Assembly: GCF_017498545.1 (NCBI RefSeq)
Contig: NZ_CP071793.1
Location: 5,605,001 to 5,669,000 of the forward strand
DNA from: Sulfidibacter corallicola
GTDB taxonomy: Bacteria > Acidobacteriota > Holophagae > Acanthopleuribacterales > Acanthopleuribacteraceae
DNA: 64,000 nucleotides
Direction of reading: 5' to 3'
The notes below the pieces were generated by a model, which was not told where the DNA came from, did no database searches, and was given only the letters and a program-made list of their open reading frames with translations. The translations under genes were made by a program, and so were the position numbers. Shown piece by piece: positions 45,396 to 53,611 of the stretch. The number at the start of each line of letters is the position of its first letter. The stretch's first letter is position 1.

Positions 45396-45840
45396 CCTGA
45401 TCAGCACCCTTAGCCTGGACCTTGGGGACCCAGACGGGCACCTGTTCACGGAGGAATCCCTGAGCAGGTGCCTGCTCAAAGGCTTGTTCCCACTAAGCCG
45501 CGACCTCGCCGTGACCTATCGAGTGGTGGACGATGAGATCCAACCCGAGCTGGGCGGCGAGGCTCGTGAGCTGTTGCTGCTGCTCGGCCAGATCCATGCG
45601 TGCCAATTGATGCGGGCATCAACCGCCAACGGCTTCTCGTTCTCGTCGGGCGACAAGCGGGTGGACAAAAGCAAGCAACCGGAGCACTGGGCCAAGTTGG
45701 AAGCGGATCTCAAGCAGCAATACAAACAGCGATTCGCGGTCCTTCAATCGGACGGCGGGTCGGCGTCAACGGATGACGAGGTGCTGTTGACGCCAGGTTT
45801 GGTCCGACCCGTGGTGTACGAGCAAGGGAGCGAGGTGTGA
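45382..45840 (+). CDS. Head-tail connector protein (gp6/adaptor-like)
   Basis: A 152-residue helical protein with LGDPDGHLFTEESLSRCLLKGLFPLSRDL near the N-terminus and ARELLLLLGQIHACQLMRAS, a layout common to head-tail adaptors. GTG at 45382 overlaps the preceding gene by 14 bp, and its end overlaps the next by 4. Assigned from fold-like pattern and gene order. Confidence 0.62.
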   Translation: MPLTDLISTLSLDLGDPDGHLFTEESLSRCLLKGLFPLSRDLAVTYRVVDDEIQPELGGEARELLLLLGQIHACQLMRASTANGFSFSSGDKRVDKSKQPEHWAKLEADLKQQYKQRFAVLQSDGGSASTDDEVLLTPGLVRPVVYEQGSEV

Positions 45841-46190
45841 CGGTGTTGACCGAGGTGGAAAAGGCGAGCGTCGCGCGCGATGTCCGGGATCTGATCGAGG
45901 GGTCCGGGCAAAGGGCGACGCTGCTGCGCGTCACTGGGGCCAAGCTATATGGCTCGGACGACCAGGCCACCGAGCCGATCGGGGAGATCCCAATCGAGCT
46001 GGTCGAAACGCCTTCGGTTAACCTGTCGGACAACGTGGACGCGACGGGGCATGTCCTGCCGGAAGCGGACGTCCGTCCCACGGATCGCATCCGTCTGGCC
46101 GGCGCCACCTATCGGGTTCAAACCGTGAAACCTCAGAATCTGTTCGGCGTGATCACCCACCAGGTGGTCACGTTGATCCATTTACGGTAA
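45837..46190 (+). CDS. Head-closure protein
   Basis: A 117-residue beta-rich protein (RATLLRVTGAKLYGSD, VRPTDRIRLAGATYRVQTVKPQNLFGVITHQVVTLIHLR). The C-terminal D-R-I-R-L...Y-R-V pattern is typical of stopper or closure proteins that follow the adaptor gene. GTG start overlaps the adaptor stop, so the two are co-translated. Confidence 0.65.
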   Translation: MTVLTEVEKASVARDVRDLIEGSGQRATLLRVTGAKLYGSDDQATEPIGEIPIELVETPSVNLSDNVDATGHVLPEADVRPTDRIRLAGATYRVQTVKPQNLFGVITHQVVTLIHLR

Positions 46191-46203
46191 GAGGGGAACG
46201 AGG

Positions 46204-46695
46204 ATGGCTGTTAAGCGAACGGGTGATTGGCAGAAGGCCCGCGAGATGTTGAGCGACCGCCGGTTGCAGCGCGTTTCTGAAGCGCTGCAGCAGGCCACGC
46301 ACAAAGCCTCACTGTTGCTGGTGCGGGAAATCAAGCGCGGGATTGTCGCCCAGGCTCCAGGCGGGAAAGCCTTCGAACCTTTGGCCGAGAGCACCATTAA
46401 ACGAAAAGGGTCTAGCAAAGCGTTGATCGATACGCCCTTCCTGATTCACCAGATCACCCAACGAATCATGAGAGACAAGGCTTTCGTGGGCTTGCTGCGA
46501 GGCACCGACCACCCTAATGGCGAAGACCTGGCCAATATCGGCGCCGTGATGGAATTCGGGGCGACCATCAATCACCCCAATGGAGCCACGATCATCATTC
46601 CACCAAGACCGTTCCTGCATCCGGTGATGGAGAAGTATCGGGATGACATCAGATTTTTTTATTCCTGCGCTTTACAGAGGATCCTGGGTTATTGA
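46204..46695 (+). CDS. Tail-completion/virion-morphogenesis protein (gp10- or gpG-like)
   Basis: A 163-residue protein with the signature of the phage virion morphogenesis family: KAFEPLAESTIKRKGSSKALIDT, then FLIHQITQRI, VMEFGATINHP and the terminal PPRPFLHPVMEKY. These proteins finish the tail end facing the head. ATG at 46204 follows GAGG. The next phage gene on this strand is interrupted by an AT-rich insertion beginning at about 46700. Confidence 0.82.
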   Translation: MAVKRTGDWQKAREMLSDRRLQRVSEALQQATHKASLLLVREIKRGIVAQAPGGKAFEPLAESTIKRKGSSKALIDTPFLIHQITQRIMRDKAFVGLLRGTDHPNGEDLANIGAVMEFGATINHPNGATIIIPPRPFLHPVMEKYRDDIRFFYSCALQRILGY

Positions 46696-46781
46696 CGATC
46701 ACGAGGTGGCAGGAGCTTGACTCTTACGATTGTAGGATCTAGAATGGGTATGCTTGAGTCGTACAAAAGCAGGAGTGACAA

Positions 46782-47075
46782 ATGCTACCAGACTTATCAA
46801 ACAAGGAACACTTAATATTGGGCCTCCTGGTTACTCACGGACAGCTATATGGCTTAGAGCTGGTCAAAAAATCTGAGGGGCAATTAAAACGGGGCACAGT
46901 TTATACAACTTTAAGCCGGATGATTGATAAAGGGTATTTGAATTTTTCTGTCGAAGAAAATGCTACTCATTCCGGTCTCCCCCGGCGAAAATATTCTCTA
47001 ACAGGACATGGTCGCAAAGTGTTTGAGGAGTTCAATGTATATGCTGCAAGCTTTGTAAAGGGGTTTGCCATATGA
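46782..47075 (+). CDS. PadR-like transcriptional regulator
   Basis: A 97-residue winged-helix protein of the PadR type (EHLILGLLVTHGQLYGLELVKKS, KRGTVYTTLSRMIDKGYLNF, RRKYSLTGHGRKVFEEF), with the long dimerisation helix missing or very short. ATG follows AGGAG. It overlaps the membrane-protein gene by four bases (ATGA), so they are co-expressed; PadR-type proteins commonly repress their own operon. AT-rich, unlike the head genes on either side. Confidence 0.85.
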   Translation: MLPDLSNKEHLILGLLVTHGQLYGLELVKKSEGQLKRGTVYTTLSRMIDKGYLNFSVEENATHSGLPRRKYSLTGHGRKVFEEFNVYAASFVKGFAI

Positions 47076-48013
47076 AAAACTCGGTTATTATTCCAGTTTG
47101 GAAAGTAAAACTTGCAATAATCGGTTTTGGCTTGTCCTTTTTTTGCCCCCTTGTAGCGATTAGTATAGCCTTAATGATGTCTCCTGATAAAATATTCTCA
47201 CAGATCGACAAAGAACAAATGCTTGAAAGCGTCAACATTGCATTTGATTCCACGAGGAATACAGAGTCTTTTGCGAATATTTCATCTGAAGCTTTAGATA
47301 TAGAATTCCATGGAGTGTTAAGCCATGGGAGCAAACAAGAAAAAATTCTAAAGTTGAAAGACGAAATGAATTGTTTTATTCAAGATGCTTTCGAGAGTGA
47401 AACCTTAAATGAAACCATATTCTCGATTCACCAGTACGGGTATGGTTCATTTGAAAAAATGTTGAACCCCATGCTTGAAAATTCACCTGCTTATAATAAC
47501 GGAAGGAGGGTGAATCAAGACGCATTGGAAATATTTAGAGATAGCTCGATTGCTTTGAGTTTAATCTCAAAAAATACTTTATCCCTGCTTCAGAATAATC
47601 AGAAAAAAGCCAACTATTTGGGGATGAAATTAGTCGCCTCTCAATATGCTACCTATGTTTTGACTGGCCTTGGTTTTTTGGGGTTGTTACTTACCTTACC
47701 CTTCTTTTTTGTTAACATCGAGACAAAGAACGAAAAAACCTTGTTGATAAAAGCTCCCGGGTGGCGCCTTTCGCTCTTCTCTAGATTGGTTTTTGGACAA
47801 AAAGCCTACAGTGCAGAATTCTTAGAGCTTCAATCGAATTTAGATGATGAATATTTTGAGGCGTATTCCGATGGTAGGATTAAGGAAGCAAGCTGGATTC
47901 ATCTCAGATATATAGTTATATTCTGGACTCTCTTTTTGAAAAAAGTGCTCAGAGGCCCCTTCTACCTTTTCAAAGAGTTAGTGTCAATCCAAAACAAAAT
48001 CGACAAACTTTAA
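47072..48013 (+). CDS. Membrane protein coupled to PadR regulator
   Basis: A 313-residue protein with two strong hydrophobic segments, near residues 12-34 (IIGFGLSFFCPLVAISIALMM) and 190-212 (ATYVLTGLGFLGLLLTLPFFFV), and a further hydrophobic stretch near 280. The loop between the first two is a soluble helical domain of about 150 residues. I recognise no family. It overlaps the PadR start and lies in the AT-rich insert. It may be the effector of a PadR-controlled two-gene unit. Confidence 0.7.
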   Translation: MKNSVIIPVWKVKLAIIGFGLSFFCPLVAISIALMMSPDKIFSQIDKEQMLESVNIAFDSTRNTESFANISSEALDIEFHGVLSHGSKQEKILKLKDEMNCFIQDAFESETLNETIFSIHQYGYGSFEKMLNPMLENSPAYNNGRRVNQDALEIFRDSSIALSLISKNTLSLLQNNQKKANYLGMKLVASQYATYVLTGLGFLGLLLTLPFFFVNIETKNEKTLLIKAPGWRLSLFSRLVFGQKAYSAEFLELQSNLDDEYFEAYSDGRIKEASWIHLRYIVIFWTLFLKKVLRGPFYLFKELVSIQNKIDKL

Positions 48014-48058
48014 GCTCTTTATGGCCTTCTGACAGGAGTTTTGATTTATGGAAACACT

Positions 48059-48547
48059 ATGAGTTCATCGCATGGACTATACATCTTCACCGTCTTTAAT
48101 TGTTTTTCCAGGCAGGGGCAGGTCTCGACTCTGTTTGATGAAGACTGTGTAAGAAGAAACTTACTAATTTGGAGTCTTCAAGGCCCGGCCCTACAGGAAA
48201 CCATAGAGATGGGACCAAAAAATCAAACTTGTGAGCAAACCAGTCAGGTGACTTTGTGCAAAATAGCGTTGCACCTACAAGGCTTCCAGTTGTACTTTCT
48301 CACTGCCCAGTACAAAACACTGATCCGCTCAGCAATGCCACTGGCCAAACAGAGAAACGACCGGTCTACCTACAAAATCACCGGCATCGAGATCAAAGGG
48401 GCCATCCCGACGATCAAAGCGGAGCGGTTCTCCACGCTGAGATGCTACACCGACTCGGGATTCTTCATCCGGGTGCGCCTCGGTGAAAATGGCAAGTACA
48501 TGATTATTGAAGAATACACGGAGACCCAGCCCCATTCCGATTGCTGA
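48059..48547 (+). pseudogene. Mosaic reading frame, possible remnant of an interrupted phage gene
   Basis: The 5' part of this frame is AT-rich with poor codon use, while the 3' part from about 48310 is GC-richer and looks like a real protein end (KITGIEIKGAIPTIKAERF, TDSGFFIRVRLGENGKYMII). It fits a phage gene whose 5' half was lost when the AT-rich cassette entered after the morphogenesis gene. The complete gene cannot be reconstructed, and no family is recognised. Confidence 0.4.
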
Positions 48548-48686
48548 GTTACAGAAAGAGAAATAAGGCGATTTCCGTGAGAATCTACTAGTTGTTATCG
48601 GTGGAAAATATCGTCGCAAAAAAATGGGGCACTTTTAGTCTCGGGGAAAGGGAGCGAGCTTGCCATTTGAAATGGGGAGGGGCAAG

Positions 48687-51600
48687 ATGGATTTAGCGTG
48701 GAAGGATAAAGGATATCTACTACTTCAGTTTAAAATGCGGTGTTATAAGCAAAATGCTATTGAATTTCAAAGTTTTTTTGAAGAGGTAATGGAGGAGGTA
48801 TATGATGACTTTCGGAAGATAAGGCCTCATGGAAACCTTGGAGATGGTGGGAATGATGGATATCGACCTAGCGTAGGCGAATACTATCAGGTTTACTCTC
48901 CTCGTCAGCCACAGTTTAAAGACACCGATGCTGCCAAAAAGTTTAAAGACAATTTTAAAACTCTGAAAGCAACCTGGGGTGAATTTGACAATGTAAAAAC
49001 GTATTATCTTGTATTTAACGATAAATATCATGGGTCTTCACTTCCCCTGGAAAAGGCACGCATAGAACTAAAAAGAGAAAATCCAGATGTTTTATTTGAT
49101 ATAGTTCTTGCTAGAGATTTTGAAAGGCTGTTTTTAAAGTTAGGTCAAGAGTCTTTGCTTCGACTTGATTTTGATATTGACAGTAGAAGAGCAGTGGAGA
49201 TCGTTACAAATATTTTTGATCAGGTCAAAGATTTATTGAAAAAAGGGCAAGGTGAAAGCGCCTATGGCTTGTTGCAAGCAAATGAAATTGGGTTACATAT
49301 ACTGAATGATGATCATTTGTTGCATCAGCAAAGGGTTCTGGAATGTAGGTGTTTAATTTCCTTAGAACGAATCCCAGAAGTAAAAGAAAAATGCCAGCAC
49401 CTACTGCTTGGAAAACCAGAAGATATAGATTTCCTTTGCATCCTCATGGATCTAAGTTTGAGCTGCCGAGACTTTGCTGGATTTGAAGAAAAATTAAACC
49501 AAGCCAAACATATCGACCAGGGCAGCATAAGAGCTTATTGCCTCGAGCTTGAGTGTATTATGTTGTCTAATGGTGAGGTGACGGATGAAAACCTGAACTA
49601 CTTGTACAAAAGAGCCGATTACTCACCGCCGTTTGTAAGTGTGACATTATCCTATGCTTGTGATTATTTGGGAAGGTTTGAAGAGGCAGATAAATGGATG
49701 AGGTTTGTAGAAAACAATGACCAAGACGATCTGGCTGCTCACTTGGGGGCGTTGTGTATTTTGCATTCTAGGGGGAATCGAGCCCAGGATCCTCAGAAGA
49801 GAGCAGAGATTAATAAAGAGCTACAGGAAAAATCTAAACTTGTTTATGATCACTTTAGTCAATTTGGCCCTCTCTCTCCGAGGGACAGGGTTCTTTTGCA
49901 ATACTTATCAATTCAGAATGACTTAGAGACAAGGGACTATGAGCAAATTATTAATAAGTCTTCTCATGCGATTTCACTCGTTATGAAATGCTATTTTGAT
50001 TACCAGATAGCAATTATTCTGACTAAAAATTTGCAAGTAGCTGAGTTGTCAAAAAAGATACTAAGCGAGCTATTGGCTTTTCTTGAGGCATCTTCGTTTT
50101 CTCCGCCATTGTTTCTGCAAAAACAATTGTTATTACTGTTTTTGTCTTCGAATATTTCCATGAGCGAAATCAAAGAATACTTCATAAATACTCAGCAAAG
50201 GCAGTTACTATCTCTCCTGGAGAATATTGAGGAGAAACGCTTTGAGGGGGCCCTGGAAGAGCTCCGAAACGATTTAGATTTCGCTTACCATCTGGCGCTG
50301 GGCGTTAAACGGTTTCCTGAGTTTCGTAGATATTTGTATTCAAAACTTCCTGACTTGCCTGATCATCCAAAGGGTGCTATTTCCCTCATTTTGTCTGTGG
50401 ACGAGGGTTGTTATGAAGAGACGTTAAAGTTTCTGCAAAATATCTGTTTAGATACCCTGAGCTACTACCATAAAAACTATTTGCTCAAGGCTGTGAGAGA
50501 CAAGAAGGCGTGGGATATTGAGATTTTCTTACTGGAGAAACTTCTAGGGGAAGAATGGGACTCTGAAAAGCTATGGTCAATTAAATACAGGTTAATCTAT
50601 CTGTATTATTCATCGCAACAATACCTTAAAGTCATCCTCTTAGGAGAAGAGCTTCTTCTGGCTTGTCTAGAGGAAAACGTTCTTACCAAAGAGGAGGTTA
50701 GGCGTGTGCTTTGGGCAACTCTTCAATCATGCCTGTGCCAAGGGAAAGTGGAGTCTCGTTTTTTTGACAGAGCCCTAGATCTGCTCGAGCGCTTTTCTGG
50801 CTATGACTCAAGTTTTGATTTTCTCTTGAACACCAAAGCTATTGCAGAAATAAAAAGTAATAACCCAAAAGCAGCAACTGAAACCATACTCAAGGCGATA
50901 AAGGAAAAAGGCCTCCTCTCCCTTGAGGATTGTAATAGCGTATTCCAGGTAGTCGTATTTGAATTAGGAGAATCTGAGTGTCTTTCAAATAGCTCGCTTG
51001 AAGTGGTTACTCCTGACTCGTTTGTAAAATTTAAAGACAGTGACAAGTGGTATGTGATGAGCGAATCTTCTCTGCTTGAAGCTGTTCCGGTCCCTAAGAA
51101 ATCTTCAAGGTACAAGGTTTACTTAGGACAAAGACCCAATGTTCCATTCATATTTTCGAGAAAGTTCTCCTCTGAAACACTAGAAATAGAACGGATTTTT
51201 TGCTTTAAGAACTATGCGTTTTGGTATGTTTTCCAAAAGATTGGTCATGCAATAAATCAAGATTTGATTCCAGGGGTTGTCTCAATTCCTGTTAAAAAAG
51301 ATAGCAAAGGATTTGACTTTGGGAATCTAATTTCCGTACTGAAAGAAGAAAGGAATCATGGTGCAGAGTATTTTCACCAATATTGTAACAACAATTGGCC
51401 TTTTGCTGCATTAGCAACACATGAAGGAGGAATCCTTTCTGCAGTTCAGAGAATAGCGAGCGAAGGAAGAGGTAGCATACGTTTTAGAGCAGGCGGTATT
51501 CAAGAGTATCAAAATCAACTTTGCACAGCGAGAAAGTTAATTGAGGAAAAGCGCTCCTTTTTCCTTGATGGAACATCGGCATTTTTTCTGGTGATTTCAG

Positions 51601-52532
51601 GTCTATTGGATAAGGTGTGCGATTCTTTCCCTGGTATGAGAGTTCCGCAATCCGTTGTCAATTTATTAGCTCAAATTGTCGATCGATACGAGGATAGAGC
51701 CAATTCTAGAGGTTTTCTTGGTCTTCGAAATGATCAGCTTTTGTTGACAGTTATTAGCTCCGAAGATAGAAGAGCTAACAAGGATCAGATCACTAAGGCT
51801 ATCCAGAAAATCCAGAGCACTCACGAGAGGGTCGTTTTCATTTCCGATGCTAATAGGTCGGATTTTTTTTCAGAAAAAGAAATACTTCCAGAGTTTGCAG
51901 ATGCAACAATTTTGGCCCAAAAAGAAGGATGCTGCATTCTAACCGATGATTTTTATTACCTTCACCTTAATCACATGGAAACAGGCAAACCCATTCCCGA
52001 TTACACCTCTTCTCTTGGGCTTATTACCGAAATGCTCACTGCAGGTTTAATATCCTTTGAACAGTATCTTGATTTTTTTCAGTTATTGTCTCGATTTCGT
52101 TTTGCCCCTCTACCTCTTGGTGAATCAGAAATTAAAAGGGCAATATTTGGAATGAGACGAATTGTCGAGTTAAATTTTGACAATATTAGTAAATTGAACC
52201 TACCTTATATTTTATCCTCTGCGAATGGAGCCATTAGAAAGAAGGTGGGAGTTCTTTTTGCTGATTTTTTTCGAGAGCTTCTCTTTGATCATTCGATTTC
52301 TTCGGGAATTATTGGCAAATTATTTGCTGAAATCCTAAAAAATCTTCCAGAGGAAATGGATTCCACTCAAATTGGACAAGAAATTCTCGCCTATTGTGTA
52401 ATTGCAAGCCAGAAAGGGAAATCTGCAGTACTGTACTGGCCCAGTGATCAAGTGGTTGAACAAAAATTATTTTCGCTTTTTGAAGTTTTAACATTGTGTG
52501 ATTTTAGAAGAAAGGCTGGATATTCGATATAG
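48687..52532 (+). CDS. Large nuclease-like/TPR/PIN protein, putative defence effector
   Basis: A 1,281-residue AT-rich protein. Residues about 20-85 resemble the core of a restriction-like domain (FFEEVMEEVYDDFRKIR, GDGGNDGYRPSVGEYYQVYSPRQ), but the usual E-x-K is replaced by Q-x-Y, so it may be inactive or a variant. Residues about 180-780 are helical repeats of TPR type. Residues about 950-1090 form a PIN-like RNase domain: FFLDGTSAFFLVISGL, FISDANRSDFF and FADATILAQKEGCCILTDDFYYL. ATG at 48687 follows GGGGAGGGG. Architecture suggests a phage-triggered RNase; that is inference. Confidence 0.7.
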   Translation: MDLAWKDKGYLLLQFKMRCYKQNAIEFQSFFEEVMEEVYDDFRKIRPHGNLGDGGNDGYRPSVGEYYQVYSPRQPQFKDTDAAKKFKDNFKTLKATWGEFDNVKTYYLVFNDKYHGSSLPLEKARIELKRENPDVLFDIVLARDFERLFLKLGQESLLRLDFDIDSRRAVEIVTNIFDQVKDLLKKGQGESAYGLLQANEIGLHILNDDHLLHQQRVLECRCLISLERIPEVKEKCQHLLLGKPEDIDFLCILMDLSLSCRDFAGFEEKLNQAKHIDQGSIRAYCLELECIMLSNGEVTDENLNYLYKRADYSPPFVSVTLSYACDYLGRFEEADKWMRFVENNDQDDLAAHLGALCILHSRGNRAQDPQKRAEINKELQEKSKLVYDHFSQFGPLSPRDRVLLQYLSIQNDLETRDYEQIINKSSHAISLVMKCYFDYQIAIILTKNLQVAELSKKILSELLAFLEASSFSPPLFLQKQLLLLFLSSNISMSEIKEYFINTQQRQLLSLLENIEEKRFEGALEELRNDLDFAYHLALGVKRFPEFRRYLYSKLPDLPDHPKGAISLILSVDEGCYEETLKFLQNICLDTLSYYHKNYLLKAVRDKKAWDIEIFLLEKLLGEEWDSEKLWSIKYRLIYLYYSSQQYLKVILLGEELLLACLEENVLTKEEVRRVLWATLQSCLCQGKVESRFFDRALDLLERFSGYDSSFDFLLNTKAIAEIKSNNPKAATETILKAIKEKGLLSLEDCNSVFQVVVFELGESECLSNSSLEVVTPDSFVKFKDSDKWYVMSESSLLEAVPVPKKSSRYKVYLGQRPNVPFIFSRKFSSETLEIERIFCFKNYAFWYVFQKIGHAINQDLIPGVVSIPVKKDSKGFDFGNLISVLKEERNHGAEYFHQYCNNNWPFAALATHEGGILSAVQRIASEGRGSIRFRAGGIQEYQNQLCTARKLIEEKRSFFLDGTSAFFLVISGLLDKVCDSFPGMRVPQSVVNLLAQIVDRYEDRANSRGFLGLRNDQLLLTVISSEDRRANKDQITKAIQKIQSTHERVVFISDANRSDFFSEKEILPEFADATILAQKEGCCILTDDFYYLHLNHMETGKPIPDYTSSLGLITEMLTAGLISFEQYLDFFQLLSRFRFAPLPLGESEIKRAIFGMRRIVELNFDNISKLNLPYILSSANGAIRKKVGVLFADFFRELLFDHSISSGIIGKLFAEILKNLPEEMDSTQIGQEILAYCVIASQKGKSAVLYWPSDQVVEQKLFSLFEVLTLCDFRRKAGYSI

Positions 52533-52756
52533 ATTAATGCTGTATCAGTGCGTCGTTCTTGATATGTTTTTTTTGCCCCCCTCCTTGTTTTCTAAAGTCT
52601 GAGCCCACATAAATCTTACCCCATGGTGAAGTGGCTCTCATGGTCTCCGCGGCGGGTGCGATATTAGGATGGGGGCTCTTTTACCGATTGCGCGCTATTA
52701 GGGTTTGCATTGAGTGCATGAGCTTGAAAAATAATTTTCGATAAATCCATCAAAAT

Positions 52757-52797
52757 CGACCCGTTTTCCTTCGGCTTTCTGTAGTTAGTCCTCAACC
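52757..52797 (+). promoter_or_regulatory. Phage bipartite promoter element, copy 10
   Basis: CGACCCGTTT (52757-52766), 12 bp, CTGTAGTTAGT (52779-52789), then CCTCAACC. The tail TCCTCAACC (52789-52797) pairs with GGTTGGAGGA (52804-52813), which holds the ribosome site of the next gene. Confidence 0.78.
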
Positions 52798-52817
52798 CAC
52801 CGAGGTTGGAGGACGCC

Positions 52818-53384
52818 GTGGAAACCCTACGCGACATCGTCGAAGCCCTGATCCGCCTGTTCCAGCGAGAGGTCCATGAACGGGCCGTGCTGGTGCCTCT
52901 CGACGACGTCCACGAAATCAAAAGCCCGCCGAGCCTGATCCTTCAGGGCCCGGCCTTGGCCGAGAACCGGTGCCGTCGGGTCCAAGCCTTCGAAGTCTGC
53001 AAGGATCTCGACCGGCTGACCTATGAGCGCTGGCCCGCGCCGAGGCTCTACCACCTGGACTTCGATATCGTCGCGACCACGGCCAACGATGCCCAGTTGC
53101 TGGATCTCCAGGCGAAGATCACGCGCTTCTATCTCGACCACCCGGTCCTCGCCATCGAGGATCGCGGCGCGTTGAACCTGACCGAGCTGGTGCCAATGGG
53201 AAGTCTGCGGCGGGTCAACCTCTCCAATCTCAAGCAAAGTGCCGGTCGCCTTCGCATCGAGGATTGCCCGATCTACGGGAACGCCGTCGAGGAAGGACGA
53301 CTGATCGTCGACCGCCACTTCGAATTCCGGGGTGGCCTGGTCGAAGACCGTCGGTTCACATCTCAACCTGAGGAGTCGCCTTGA
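52818..53384 (+). CDS. Putative tail terminator/neck protein
   Basis: A 188-residue protein with helix LRDIVEALIRLFQREV and an alpha/beta middle (APRLYHLDFDIVATTANDAQLLDLQAKITRFYLDHP, ALNLTELVPM). Its place before the sheath gene and its size suit tail-terminator or neck proteins of contractile phages, and I see no motif beyond this. GTG at 52818 is four bases after GGTTGGAGGA. The longer TTG start (52806) lies inside the ribosome site. Confidence 0.6.
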   Translation: METLRDIVEALIRLFQREVHERAVLVPLDDVHEIKSPPSLILQGPALAENRCRRVQAFEVCKDLDRLTYERWPAPRLYHLDFDIVATTANDAQLLDLQAKITRFYLDHPVLAIEDRGALNLTELVPMGSLRRVNLSNLKQSAGRLRIEDCPIYGNAVEEGRLIVDRHFEFRGGLVEDRRFTSQPEESP

Positions 53385-53611
53385 TAGCCATCAAAAACCT
53401 GTTGTTTCAACCGCTTGCGATCCCGCTGACTGGAGGTCAGAGCCTTCATCTTCAACCAAGAGAGACACAGGAAGTTCCCGATAACCAGATCTCACATGAT
53501 CTCCTGGCAGCCGAAAAGCGTGGCCTGATCCACATGGAAACCAAGGCCGGAACCCAGTCTGCCAATTCGAAACCCAAACCCACCAGAAGAAAAAGGAAGC
53601 CCCGCGCATGA
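53381..53611 (+). CDS. Small protein before tail sheath
   Basis: A 76-residue protein with a beta-like start (IKNLLFQPLAIPLTGGQSLHLQPRETQEVPDNQI) and a basic tail (KPKPTRRKRKPRA). The same plan occurs in the small head protein at 45102. TTG at 53381 overlaps the previous stop, and its stop overlaps the sheath start. Function is unknown. Confidence 0.62.
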   Translation: MIAIKNLLFQPLAIPLTGGQSLHLQPRETQEVPDNQISHDLLAAEKRGLIHMETKAGTQSANSKPKPTRRKRKPRA

